Positions 16,523 through 25,613 of a DNA stretch of 64,000 bases are shown here, piece by piece. How positions within the stretch are numbered: position 1 is the first letter of the stretch; each line of letters begins with the position of its first letter. The notes under the pieces are model-generated. The model searched no databases. It was not told the DNA's origin and saw only the letters and a list, made by a program, of their open reading frames with translations. The stretch lies in NCBI RefSeq assembly GCF_014207905.1, contig NZ_JACHLB010000002.1:558001-622000 (forward strand), written 5' to 3'. Position numbers and translations under genes: made by a program. Source of the stretch: Flavobacterium notoginsengisoli. GTDB taxonomy: Bacteria > Bacteroidota > Bacteroidia > Flavobacteriales > Flavobacteriaceae.

Positions 16523-19336
16523 CTATTTGGTTTTAGATTTGCTGACTTTCTCTTTTTTAACTACTTTGTTCTTTTTTTCATCATAAACGGCAGGATTAAT
16601 TTCTTGCCCAGTTTTGCTGAAAATTTTGATTTTTGGCGCTTCATGCGTTCCAGTAATTACAATAGGAAAACCGATAATTCCGAATAGGGGAAGACCTAGA
16701 CGCATTCTTAGATCTAGAAGTCCATCAAAGCTTGTAGTTCCTTTAATTGTTGGTCTAAAACCAGCAACACTAAAGGTAAATGGCTCAACATTTATTAGAT
16801 TCTTATCAATAGTAGATTTGATTTCAATTCCTTTCATATCAGGATTGTTCAAACCGTCTTGTCCAGTTTTAGAGCTAATTCCATCAAATAATTTTAGGCC
16901 TTGAATTTTTACATCACGAAGATTTATGGTTCCGCCACCGTTTAGCGAGGCATAAATTGGTCCCATATTTCCATTCAAATCGCCTTTAACTTTATAATCG
17001 ACAGAAATTATTCCATGTGCTTTTTCAGCTGCAGAAACCATATCGTGAAACATCGGAATTTCTTTGTAGGCTCTTTGTACATCGAAATCTTTTGCAGTGA
17101 AATGAGCGTCAAAGTGTGCGGCAGTAGGAGATTCATCTTTATAAAAAGCATTAATTCCTACCAAACAATCAATGATGTTAAAGTTAATGTTTTCTAAGTA
17201 AAAACCTTCTTTTTTAACACCTGTTTTTCCTTTTAGGTTATTGATTGTCAATCCATTATATTCTACTTTGTCAGCATTGGCATTCAAGCTTACATTTAAA
17301 TTTTCTGGAATCATAACGACACCACTCATTTTTGGATGGTCTTCTTTGGCGTATTCTACTTCTGTTTTTCGATCTGTATTTTCACCTTTTTCAAGCGCCA
17401 TGAATTCATCAACATTGATCAGTTTCGATTTTAAGTTGAAGTTTCCGCTCAAAGTTCCCTTAGATTCTAGGAAATAATTAATTGTATTTAATAAATAGCC
17501 ATTAATGTCAAAATCAGATTTTCCGTAAGAAGCATAGAATTTTTCAAACCACATTTTTTCATTTTGAAAACGGAAATTTCCTTGTTTGATAAAAAATGCT
17601 TTTGGAAATAATTCAGACGTCGCTTTGATGTTTTTAAGAATCAAAGTTCCTTTATTGTCCAATTTATCATATTGTCCAGTGGTAGCGTAGCTTTGCTTTC
17701 CTTTTAAAGAAAGATCAGCTTTTGCGTAACCAGTTAAGTCTAAGCCTTTTTCGGAGAAAACCTGATAAATTCTACCCACATTCAATTCTCCTTTGATTTT
17801 AGCATTATAAGCCAAATCACTAAAATCAGATAATGTGGCATTTACATAAACCGGATTTCCTTCAAAAGTGAAAGAAGCAGGCGCAACGGCCACAATCAAA
17901 TCCTGATAAGTTCCAGCTTTGTTTAGCATATTGGCGACAAAAGTGATATTGGTAATTGGATTTGGATAATATTTCGTTTTTAGCCAACCGTTTCGCAGAG
18001 AAATACCGCCGATCGTTTTTGGAAATAATTTTTTAGAAGTGCTAAAAAGCCCTTTTGCCTGAATATCAGTTTTTAAAATTCCTTTTACATCAAAATCACT
18101 TAGACCCAAAGCGGCATCTACAACAGCCAAATCTAAAGCCCCTTTTATGCTCGCGTTAACACTCATTTCGCTTAAACCTTTGCTATGCAGATACGCATTG
18201 AAATAATCTTTCTCGCCAACTTTAAATTTTAAAGTTCTTAGATTTACCAATAATTGTTCAGGATCTAAAGCGGGAAGAAGCGCATTCAAATCCATTTGGA
18301 AATCTTTTAAAGGAACCGGAGCATCTTTATGATTTACTGAACCTTCATTTATTTTTAAATTGAAAGCCAAGTTTGGTTTTTGTTTTTTCGAAACGTTATA
18401 ATCACCTTTAAAAGTCAATAGTAAATCGCTTCTTCCTGAAATTTCTGTTTTTTCTAGCCAAGTCAGATATTCTGGAGGCATTACAGACAATAAATCTTTA
18501 ACCGTTGTATTTTCTGATAAAGCTTTGATGTCAATTTTATATCCATCTCGTAAAATGGTAAATAAGCCCGTAAATTTTAAAGGCAGTTTATTGATTCTCA
18601 ATTCATTTTTTTGCAAAATAAAAGAAAGGGAATTTGTGTTGATTCTGGTAATTAGTTCAGCACGAACTTCTTTTTTACGTACATAACCTGTTCTATCATA
18701 AAAGAAATCAAGATTTTCAATTTTAGCATCTGTGGCAAGATCGAAAATATCTTCGCTTAGGTTTCCTTTTCCAACATAATTGAAACCTTTTGCATCGACC
18801 AAAATTTTTGCCGAACGGTCATTGTATTTTACATGACAATTTTCTAAATCTATTCTTTCTAATTTTATGGCAGTTCCTTCTTCTGGCGCATCTTTTTCGT
18901 CTTTTCGTTTTTCTGGCGCGACATAAATATTATAATTGGCTTGACCTTTTTCATTCACCATTACATTAATCAAAGCGTCAGAAACGTATAATTTATTGAT
19001 TTTTACTTCATTGTCAAATAGCAATCTTTTGATGTCAATTCCAAATGCAACCTGATCAGCTTTCAGTAAAGTATCGTTGCTAAAAGGTTTAGAACCCGTT
19101 AATGACAATTCATCTAATGAAACGGTCAAAGACGGAAAATGGGTAAAAAAAGAAAGTTTCGAATTTGTAAAATCCAATTTGGTATCAAGACGTTCGTTGG
19201 CAATTTTCTTTACTTCCGAAGCAATTTTCCCCGGAAAAAGCAACGGAATAATAAATAACAAAAACAAAATCACCGCAATTGATATTCCAGTGATTTTTAA
19301 AACTTTTATGGCGGTATGTTTAAATGAAGTAGGCAT
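16523..19336 (-). CDS. AsmA-family envelope lipid-transport-like protein
   Basis: 937 residues from the ATG at 19336 (the TTG three codons earlier is less likely). One N-terminal membrane anchor (about 14-34, 'ISIAVILFLLFIIPLLFPG') precedes a long periplasmic beta-rich body with repeated strand-turn units, and the AsmA C-terminal signature follows: 'GNMGPIYASLNGGGTINLRDVKIQGLKLFDGIS' and 'GLLDLRMRLGLPLFGIIGFPIVITGTHEAPKIKIF'. AsmA-like proteins are bridge-like lipid carriers between inner and outer membrane. It lies directly downstream of mlaE-mlaF-mlaD, which supports a shared role in phospholipid traffic. Confidence 0.9.
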   Translation of the reverse strand: MPTSFKHTAIKVLKITGISIAVILFLLFIIPLLFPGKIASEVKKIANERLDTKLDFTNSKLSFFTHFPSLTVSLDELSLTGSKPFSNDTLLKADQVAFGIDIKRLLFDNEVKINKLYVSDALINVMVNEKGQANYNIYVAPEKRKDEKDAPEEGTAIKLERIDLENCHVKYNDRSAKILVDAKGFNYVGKGNLSEDIFDLATDAKIENLDFFYDRTGYVRKKEVRAELITRINTNSLSFILQKNELRINKLPLKFTGLFTILRDGYKIDIKALSENTTVKDLLSVMPPEYLTWLEKTEISGRSDLLLTFKGDYNVSKKQKPNLAFNLKINEGSVNHKDAPVPLKDFQMDLNALLPALDPEQLLVNLRTLKFKVGEKDYFNAYLHSKGLSEMSVNASIKGALDLAVVDAALGLSDFDVKGILKTDIQAKGLFSTSKKLFPKTIGGISLRNGWLKTKYYPNPITNITFVANMLNKAGTYQDLIVAVAPASFTFEGNPVYVNATLSDFSDLAYNAKIKGELNVGRIYQVFSEKGLDLTGYAKADLSLKGKQSYATTGQYDKLDNKGTLILKNIKATSELFPKAFFIKQGNFRFQNEKMWFEKFYASYGKSDFDINGYLLNTINYFLESKGTLSGNFNLKSKLINVDEFMALEKGENTDRKTEVEYAKEDHPKMSGVVMIPENLNVSLNANADKVEYNGLTINNLKGKTGVKKEGFYLENINFNIIDCLVGINAFYKDESPTAAHFDAHFTAKDFDVQRAYKEIPMFHDMVSAAEKAHGIISVDYKVKGDLNGNMGPIYASLNGGGTINLRDVKIQGLKLFDGISSKTGQDGLNNPDMKGIEIKSTIDKNLINVEPFTFSVAGFRPTIKGTTSFDGLLDLRMRLGLPLFGIIGFPIVITGTHEAPKIKIFSKTGQEINPAVYDEKKNKVVKKEKVSKSKTK

Positions 19337-19524
19337 ATATATCAATTTTTCTTGTTAAGAATTTGGCCTAGTTTAAAAACAAATTGAAAGTAAATAGTAA
19401 AATGAAATAAGTGTGAAACTATAAGTTGTAAGTTATAATTCGGAGTTATAATCGATCAATATTTTAAATCTTTTCCTCTCTAATCTTTCCTCTTTTCTCT
19501 TTAAACAGGCATTCTTCTCTCAAA

Positions 19525-20355
19525 TTACTTTTTCGCAGCTTCAGCTTTTTTAGCTTCTTCTTGCTTCTGTTTTTCCTCTTTTTCTTTTTGTTCTTTGAGC
19601 TCTTTCTCTTTCTGTTCTTTTTCCTTAGCGGCTTTTTCTTTAGCTTCTTCCTGTTTTTCTTTTTGCTCTTCTAATTTCTTTTCTTTTTGTTTCTCTTTTT
19701 TCTTGTAATAACCTCTTAAAAGAAAATTACTCTTTGCAGCTTCCATATTATCGCTGAAACCTTTTGTTCCAGATTCTAGGTTTTCAAGTGTATTTGAAAC
19801 GCTATTGGCCATTTTATCATCTTTGACTAAACGTGCCAAAGCTCCATTTCCGTTATTCATACTATGGCTGAAAATGGCTATTTCGTCTGAAATCACGCCA
19901 ATATTATCCACGCTTTTTTTCACGCTTTTCATAATGTCGTGCATTTCAATTCCGTCTACAGAAGCGATAGTGCCATTATCTTCAATCATTTTTTGAGATT
20001 TTGCACCTGGAGAAATCGTCAAAACTTTATCCCCCATTAAGCCATCAGAACCTATGCTTGCCGTTGCGTCAGTTTTAATGAATTTTCTAACCTCTTCTTT
20101 CATTACCAAAACAACAATTACCGTTGAGTCGTTTTTCAATTGAATTTGTTCGACGGTTCCGACGTTAATTCCTGAGAAACGAACGTTGTTTCCGACTTCT
20201 AAACCACTCACCGTTTTAAATTGAGAAGTAATATGAAAGGTTGAACCAAAAAGGTTTTTTTGTTTTCCAATAAAATAGATGGCCATAACAAAAAGCACTA
20301 AGCCAATTGTTACAAACATTCCTAATTTCCAAGTATATCCAGATTGCTTTTCCAT
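19525..20355 (-). CDS. MlaD-like substrate-binding protein with long charged tail
   Basis: 276 residues. An N-terminal membrane helix (about 10-29) is followed by the MCE domain: 'FKTVSGLEVGNNVRFSGINVGTVEQIQL' and 'ATASIGSDGLMGDKVLTISPG'. This protein forms the periplasmic ring of Mla phospholipid transporters. Residues 218-276 are almost only Lys, Glu, Gln and Ala ('KEKKLEEQKEKQEEAKEKA' and so on), likely a single alpha-helix or coiled coil. Ordinary MlaD ends soon after the MCE part. It follows mlaF by 21 bp. Confidence 0.92.
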   Translation of the reverse strand: MEKQSGYTWKLGMFVTIGLVLFVMAIYFIGKQKNLFGSTFHITSQFKTVSGLEVGNNVRFSGINVGTVEQIQLKNDSTVIVVLVMKEEVRKFIKTDATASIGSDGLMGDKVLTISPGAKSQKMIEDNGTIASVDGIEMHDIMKSVKKSVDNIGVISDEIAIFSHSMNNGNGALARLVKDDKMANSVSNTLENLESGTKGFSDNMEAAKSNFLLRGYYKKKEKQKEKKLEEQKEKQEEAKEKAAKEKEQKEKELKEQKEKEEKQKQEEAKKAEAAKK

Positions 20356-20376
20356 GATTTCTTTTATTTATTTTGC

Positions 20377-21156
20377 TTATTCGAAAAATGAGCGTACCCA
20401 TTCGTCTTCGTCTTTTTCTAGTTCTTCGTATGTTCCTTCTGCGTGAATAACACCTTCTTTAAGAACGATAATTCGATCTGCTGTTAGTTTTGCACAAGCC
20501 ATATCGTGTGTAATAATAATCGACGATGTTTTTTGTTTGTGTTTGATATCCAAAATCAATTCGCTGATTTCTCTAGATGTTATGGTGTCTAAACCTGTTG
20601 TTGGTTCGTCGTACAAAATGATTTCGGGTTTTAAAATAAGCGTACGGGCTAATCCTATTCTTTTTCTCATACCGCCCGAAAGTTCAGAAGGCATTTTGTC
20701 GACAGCTTCTGCTAAACCAACATTTTCGAGCGCTTCCATAACTTCTTTTTCAATTTCATCTGCGCTCAAATCACGTTTGTGTTTAGTCAAAGTAAAAGCG
20801 AGATTTTCTCTAACAGACATCGAATCGTAAAGTGCTCCACTTTGAAACAAAAAACCAACTCGGACTCTAATTTCATTCAGCTCGCTTTTTGAAATATTAA
20901 GAACGTTTTCATTAAATACTTTAATTTCTCCTTGATCTGGCTCAATCAATCCAACAATACATTTTATAGTAACAGATTTTCCAGATCCGGATCGTCCTAA
21001 AACAACTAAATCTTCGCCTTTGTTCAAAGTAAGATTTACGCCTTTTAGTACGGCATTATCTTTTCCAAAAGTTTTGTGCAGATCTTTAATCTCGATAATA
21101 GGAGTAAGATCTTTTTCTTTTGTTTTAGGTTCTTTATGTAGTTTTTCTTTGGTCAT
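20377..21156 (-). CDS. MlaF-like ABC transporter ATPase
   Basis: 259 residues. Walker A 'LGRSGSGKS', Q-loop 'FLFQSGALYDSMSVRENLAF', ABC signature 'LSGGMRKRIGLARTL', Walker B 'IILYDEPTTGLD' and the switch histidine 'IITHDM' are all present. The 'FQSGALFDS'-type Q-loop is typical of MlaF. It drives lipid transport through the MlaE permease. One base separates it from the mlaE stop. The N-terminal 20 residues are a charged extension. Confidence 0.93.
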   Translation of the reverse strand: MTKEKLHKEPKTKEKDLTPIIEIKDLHKTFGKDNAVLKGVNLTLNKGEDLVVLGRSGSGKSVTIKCIVGLIEPDQGEIKVFNENVLNISKSELNEIRVRVGFLFQSGALYDSMSVRENLAFTLTKHKRDLSADEIEKEVMEALENVGLAEAVDKMPSELSGGMRKRIGLARTLILKPEIILYDEPTTGLDTITSREISELILDIKHKQKTSSIIITHDMACAKLTADRIIVLKEGVIHAEGTYEELEKDEDEWVRSFFE

Positions 21157-21157
21157 T

Positions 21158-21916
21158 TTAAAAAAATAAATCGGTTATTTGAACAGCTACCATATCGATA
21201 ATAAAAATGCTTAATGATGCGGTTACAACTGCGGAATTAGCTGCTTGTCCAACACTTTCTGTTCCGTTTGAGGCTGTAAAACCTTTATAGCATCCAATCA
21301 TACCAATTACAAATCCGAAAAAGAAAGTTTTGATTGTGGCAGGAAATAAATCCAAAAACTCTAATGATTGAATAATCTGCGTTAAAAAGCGGTAGAAATT
21401 GACATCGCCATGAATATTGATGCCGACATATCCGCCAATAATTCCAATAGCATCAGCAAAAAAAACAAGAATCGGAACCATAAGCGTACAGGCTAAAACT
21501 CTTGTTACGACTAAATAATTATACGGATTAACAGCTGAAACTTCCATGGCGTCAATTTGTTCTGTTACTTTCATAGAACCCAATTCGGCTCCAATTCCAG
21601 AGGAAATTTTACCTGCGCAAATCAACGCTGTAATTACTGGAGCAATTTCTCTTATTAAAGAAAGTGCCACCATTCCTGGAAGCCAAGATTCTGCACCAAA
21701 CTTTACCAATGTAGGTCTTGACTGTAAGGTAAGTACCAAACCCATTATAAATCCGGTAATGGCTACTAAAGGCAACGATTTGTATCCGATTATATAGCAT
21801 TGTTTCAAAAACTCTTTGGTCTCATAAGGCGGAATAAAAACCTCCTTAAAAAACTTCTTGGCGAATAATGCTGTTTCTCCAATTTCGGTGAATATATTTT
21901 TTAGGCTGAGAATCAA
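21158..21916 (-). CDS. MlaE-like ABC transporter permease
   Basis: 252 residues, about five to six membrane helices. 'QCYIIGYKSLPLVAITGFIMGLVLTLQSRPTL', 'REIAPVITALICAGKISSGIGAELGSMKVTEQIDAMEVSAVNPYNYLVVTRVLA' and 'GCYKGFTASNGTESVGQAANSAVV' are the conserved MlaE regions, including the E-x-G-x-M-x-V-x-E-Q-I-D-A-[ML] cytosolic loop. No ATG lies near the N-terminus; the frame begins at a TTG (21916), so either TTG is used or the start is unusual. It is the first gene of the lipid transport run. Confidence 0.92.
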   Translation of the reverse strand: MILSLKNIFTEIGETALFAKKFFKEVFIPPYETKEFLKQCYIIGYKSLPLVAITGFIMGLVLTLQSRPTLVKFGAESWLPGMVALSLIREIAPVITALICAGKISSGIGAELGSMKVTEQIDAMEVSAVNPYNYLVVTRVLACTLMVPILVFFADAIGIIGGYVGINIHGDVNFYRFLTQIIQSLEFLDLFPATIKTFFFGFVIGMIGCYKGFTASNGTESVGQAANSAVVTASLSIFIIDMVAVQITDLFF

Positions 21917-22108
21917 AATGTTTGTGTTTTTAATTTTACTGATAATTTGAAATCAAAATGGCTTAAAAACACCTCTGATTTCTATAGGAAAGTTACTTTT
22001 TTTATGAGTAAAAAATCTTACACAACTTTTTTTCAACTTTATATAATTTTCATCGCGACAAACACAATAAAAAATAAAAAGCCACGTTAGGGAAATTTCA
22101 AAAAACAA

Positions 22109-22137
22109 AAAATCCCTTTCGTATAGAAAGGGATTTT
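22109..22137 (-). terminator. Intrinsic terminator after the glycosyltransferase gene
   Basis: A perfect 12-bp stem (22109-22120 with 22126-22137, 5-nt loop) is followed on the minus strand by a run of T. It separates the glycosyltransferase from the mla operon. Confidence 0.9.
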
Positions 22138-22179
22138 CTGGGTTTTAAAAGAGAAGTGTTCGGTTAGTGTTTTCTGATT

Positions 22180-24450
22180 TTATGAGTTAATAGCAATTCC
22201 AGAACGGCTTTTCATTATTGGAATCACTTTAGATTGAGACATAGCTAATTTTTCCATTAATAATCTAGCAGTTAGAAAACAAACGGTAGACTCTGCACCT
22301 TGATTTAAGTTTACATTGTGTTTTTCAAGTCCGTCGTAACCGCCACCGCTTACTGGATTGTACATAATTTGTCCTAAATGATTTTTACCTAAAAACCAGT
22401 TAAAGGCAGCTTTCATTTTTTTCTTGTATTGTGGCGTTTTAAATTCATTATAAAATGCATTTAAAGTCATAATCGTATACGCTACGTCTATTGGTTGTTC
22501 GCCATATTCGTGAGGTTCAGAACCTTTATGATGCCAGCTTTGATTAGAAATGGCTTTGAAATTTCCTTTTACAAAAGTTTTAGAAATTAAAAAATCTAAA
22601 GAATCTAGCGCGACTTTTTGGTAAACGGGTTTATTGGTAATTAAATAAGCATAAAGCATAGATTCCGGCAAAATACCATTTCCGTAAGTCAAATAGTTTT
22701 CAAACCATTGCCAGTCTTCAGTTGCTGTATCTTCGTAATTAGCCAATAATTTTGCATTAAGTTTATTGATAATTGCAGCAACATACAGATTAGGAATGGT
22801 AGTATGGTACAAATACAAACCTTTTGTTGCAAAGCCTATAGAACGCGGCGATTGAATGTTTTCTGCCCATTTTAATGAAGTTAAGAAACATTTTGCCGCT
22901 TTTTTGACAATTGCTTCTGGAAGAATGTCAGACATAGAAACTACGGTTCCCAATGCCCAAATCGCTCTTGCATTTGAATCTTCTAAATTAACTTCTGCAT
23001 TTTGTTCTACATGTTCGCGATTTTCTTGGTCAACGTAATTGATAAAATCTCCTTTCGGTTGTTGGCAACGTTGAATAAAATCTAGATAGATTAAAATATA
23101 AGCCAAATCTTCTTTATCCTGCGTTAGTTTGTAGTGCATACAGAATGCGATTAAGGCTCTTGCATTATCATCTAAAGTATATCCTGAATCTAAATCTGGA
23201 ATAGAAATTTTACTGAATTGCACTATACCAAGATCTGTAGTCAACTTTTTGATATGTTTTAATTGAATGTCAGGATAGCTGAATTTAATTTCAGTAGGGT
23301 TATCAATCAAATTTTTATAAGTGTTCATTTGTGTAATGGCGACATTTTCCCAAGAAGAAGCTCTCATTTTTGTAAAAGAATTAATTCCCATTTCATGTCT
23401 TAAATTTTCATCTTCAATCAATTTAATGGCAGCCGCAGCAAACTGATCTGAATCTCCAATATCGCACAAAATTCCAGAATCTGACGTCAGCACTTCTTTA
23501 GTATGTGGAATTTTTGATGCTACAATCGGGCAAGCACAGCTCATTGCATAAGCAAAAGTGCCGCTTACAGCTTGATTCGGATCTTTAGATGTAAACATAT
23601 AAATATCTGTAGCTTTTAAATATTCTAAAAGTTCATTGGTATCTAAATATTGGTTTACGAAACGTACATTATTTTGAAGATTTAATTCTGCTACAATTCC
23701 TTCCAATTTATCTCTGTAGGCATCTACGCCATCTCTGATTAAGTTTGGATGTGTTTTTCCTATAATTAAATACAATGCATTTGGCGCTTTTTCGATAATT
23801 TTTGGCAATGCTTGCAAACCTGTTTCTATATTTTTTCCTTCCCCCAAAAGACCGAAAGTTGAAAGTACTAATCTGTCTTGAATATTTAATTTCTCTTTTG
23901 CAGTTTCTGGTTTTTCATAAACGACAATATGAGTTCCGTGTGGTACGCAAGTAATTATTTCTTCATTAATATCGTAATCGCTTATTAGTATTTCTTTAGA
24001 TTTATTCGTCATTACAAAAACCGAATTACTGTAAGTCAGTAATAATTTCACGAACGTTTTTAACTCGTCATTCGGATTTGGAATTACACTGTGAAAGGTA
24101 TAGGTAACAGGTACTTTTATAGCATTTAAGAAATCTAAAAGGTAATCCCCGTAATTTCCAGAAAACAAACCAAACTCATGTTGAATATGCACCAATTTTA
24201 CAGATTCATCATTATTAATTTCTTCTGCAACTTTAGCGTATTCTTCTCTGTTTTTAGTGTTTAAAGTAAAGGCTTGTGTTGGTTTTTCTTTGGGTTCGGT
24301 AACTAACTCGCAAACTTCGCATTGAACAGATTTGCCGTAAACATCTGTAATTCCTTTAATGGTGTCTTGCGTATAAGTTGCAATGCCGCATTGTGTCGGT
24401 GGAAAAGTAGAAAGAAAAACTATTTTTGATTTATTTGATATTGTTTTCAT
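22180..24450 (-). CDS. Glycosyltransferase family 4 domain fused to an alpha/alpha-barrel domain
   Basis: 756 residues. Residues 1-390 form a GT-B enzyme: 'IVFLSTFPPTQCGIATYT', 'LVHIQHEFGLFSGNYGDYLLDF', 'CVPHGTH' and 'STFGLLGEGKNIETGLQAL'. The GT4 E-x7-E motif is replaced: the positions correspond to Q293 and Y301 in 'NQAVSGTFAYAMSCACPIVAS'. Residues 400-740 are helical hairpins with 'TLDDNARALIAFCMHY', 'EDSNARAIWALG', 'KAISNQSWHHKGSEPHEYGEQPIDVAYTI' and 'GGYDGLEKHNVNLNQGAESTVCFL', like a six-hairpin glycosidase or lyase toroid. In other Bacteroidota I recall such proteins beside GH130 enzymes; none is nearby here. It may make or trim a mannose-type glycan; the substrate is unknown. Confidence 0.8.
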   Translation of the reverse strand: MKTISNKSKIVFLSTFPPTQCGIATYTQDTIKGITDVYGKSVQCEVCELVTEPKEKPTQAFTLNTKNREEYAKVAEEINNDESVKLVHIQHEFGLFSGNYGDYLLDFLNAIKVPVTYTFHSVIPNPNDELKTFVKLLLTYSNSVFVMTNKSKEILISDYDINEEIITCVPHGTHIVVYEKPETAKEKLNIQDRLVLSTFGLLGEGKNIETGLQALPKIIEKAPNALYLIIGKTHPNLIRDGVDAYRDKLEGIVAELNLQNNVRFVNQYLDTNELLEYLKATDIYMFTSKDPNQAVSGTFAYAMSCACPIVASKIPHTKEVLTSDSGILCDIGDSDQFAAAAIKLIEDENLRHEMGINSFTKMRASSWENVAITQMNTYKNLIDNPTEIKFSYPDIQLKHIKKLTTDLGIVQFSKISIPDLDSGYTLDDNARALIAFCMHYKLTQDKEDLAYILIYLDFIQRCQQPKGDFINYVDQENREHVEQNAEVNLEDSNARAIWALGTVVSMSDILPEAIVKKAAKCFLTSLKWAENIQSPRSIGFATKGLYLYHTTIPNLYVAAIINKLNAKLLANYEDTATEDWQWFENYLTYGNGILPESMLYAYLITNKPVYQKVALDSLDFLISKTFVKGNFKAISNQSWHHKGSEPHEYGEQPIDVAYTIMTLNAFYNEFKTPQYKKKMKAAFNWFLGKNHLGQIMYNPVSGGGYDGLEKHNVNLNQGAESTVCFLTARLLMEKLAMSQSKVIPIMKSRSGIAINS

Positions 24451-24834
24451 GAGGAATAAATTTTGTTCGGTTAATAACTCGTTGAGGTTCAGAATACCAC
24501 TTTATAAAAATTTGGCAACACCTTACTGTGTATAACATTTGATATGTTTTTGAGCTAACGCTCTTGCTGTAAATAATTTTATCTAAAATTACTTTAGCCC
24601 TAGAGGGACAATTAACCCAATCGATCAAAAAATTAACTCAAAAGCTTATACATGGTAATTGTGTAAGAAAAAAAAAGTATAGTGAAAATAATAGGTATTT
24701 CGTTGTTTTTTAATTAATTGAGTTAATTAAAAAATGGTTTTGAGTTAACAAGATTTGTAGGAATAAAAGAATTTTGAGTAACAAACAAAACAGACTTGAA
24801 TTAGTCTTATTTAAGAACTTAAAATCTAAATATT
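24451..24834. other. Spacer with an AT-rich perfect hairpin
   Basis: This 384-bp gap divides the minus-strand glycosyltransferase from the plus-strand DUF1328 gene. It contains one perfect 12-bp hairpin (24706-24717 with 24723-24734, 5-nt loop), built on TTAATTAA. The words TTAACTCAA and TGAGTTAA also recur at about 24632 and 24740. No frame and no full TAnnTTTG promoter were found. Confidence 0.5.
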
Positions 24835-24996
24835 ATGTTACGTTACACAGTCATTTTTATAGTTCTAGCAATTATAGCTGGAATCTTTGGTTTTGGTGGT
24901 ATTGCTGCTGGAGCCGCAAGTATTGCAAAAGTGCTATTCTTTATCTTTCTAGTGTTATTTATAATATCATTAATTACAGGAAGAAGAAAAATATAG
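24835..24996 (+). CDS. DUF1328-family small membrane protein
   Basis: 53 residues, starting '[19 protein letters not shown]', then '[19 protein letters not shown]', and ending '[10 protein letters not shown]'. This is the full length and pattern of the DUF1328 (YtjA-like) family: two short membrane helices around a Gly/Ala turn, with a basic tail. Genes of this family often accompany stress-response functions, but the biochemical role is unknown. It is alone on the plus strand and its stop lies 8 bp before an octamer repeat arm. Confidence 0.9.
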   Translation: MLRYTVIFIVLAIIAGIFGFGGIAAGAASIAKVLFFIFLVLFIISLITGRRKI

Positions 24997-25003
24997 TTTT
25001 TTA

Positions 25004-25112
25004 GAAGGTGCTAAGGTTCTGAGATTCTAAGGTTCTAAGATTTAAAGTGTTTACTAATTTAGGTTTTTAATTTAGTGCATCAGGACCTTAGAATCTCAGA
25101 ACCTTAGTGCTT
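25004..25112. repeat. NNCTRAGR octamer inverted repeat, copy 4
   Basis: The left arm (about 25005-25040, GTGCTAAGGTTCTGAGATTC onwards) matches the reverse complement of the right arm (25083-25111) over more than 23 bp. It fills the gap between the DUF1328 stop and the stop of the convergent gene at 25119. Confidence 0.88.
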
Positions 25113-25118
25113 TTCTCA

Positions 25119-25586
25119 TCAATACCACTTTGCGTAATATTTCCTTGTAATAAACGCTATCGGCATTCCGACACAAAAAATTATAATTAGGATAGAAAGT
25201 AATAAGGCGAAGTCTAAATTTTTCTCTGGAAGAACTGGAAATACTATCGGAAGTACAATCAAATTCATCACTATCCAAATAAAGAAACCATAACAAAGCC
25301 CCGATAGAAAAGTATTGATTCTGAAGAACGGAATGTACGGGAAAATTTTAAAGTAAAACCACGCAAATATAAATGCAATTAAGAAATGAAGTCCTAAACC
25401 TGCAAAAGTCATTTCCGCTCCTGCTGTATAAGCTTCTTTTTTGAAGATGCCACTTGCAATAGATTGCAGTATTTTTTCGGCTGTTGTTTTATGAAGAATC
25501 ACCGAGTAGATTAATATAGCGGCGGTAATATCTAATGTACCTGCAACTAAACCAGATGAAACAATGGTTCTTACTTTTGATCTCAT
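25119..25586 (-). CDS. Conserved four-helix integral membrane protein (YagU/DUF1440-like)
   Basis: 155 residues. Four membrane helices lie at about 9-29, 58-82, 89-115 and 125-147. 'VSSGLVAGTLDITAAILIYSVIL' at the start, 'KILQSIASGIFKKEAYTAGAEMTFAGLGLHFLIAFIFAWFYF' and 'VLPIVFPVLPEKNLDF' resemble the YagU/DUF1440 type of small inner membrane protein; I am not certain of the family. Function is unknown. The next gene upstream on this strand is a DinB protein, 27 bp away, so the two are probably one transcript. Confidence 0.65.
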   Translation of the reverse strand: MRSKVRTIVSSGLVAGTLDITAAILIYSVILHKTTAEKILQSIASGIFKKEAYTAGAEMTFAGLGLHFLIAFIFAWFYFKIFPYIPFFRINTFLSGLCYGFFIWIVMNLIVLPIVFPVLPEKNLDFALLLSILIIIFCVGMPIAFITRKYYAKWY

Positions 25587-25613
25587 AAAAAATGGTTTTG
25601 GTGAAAGCTAGTT

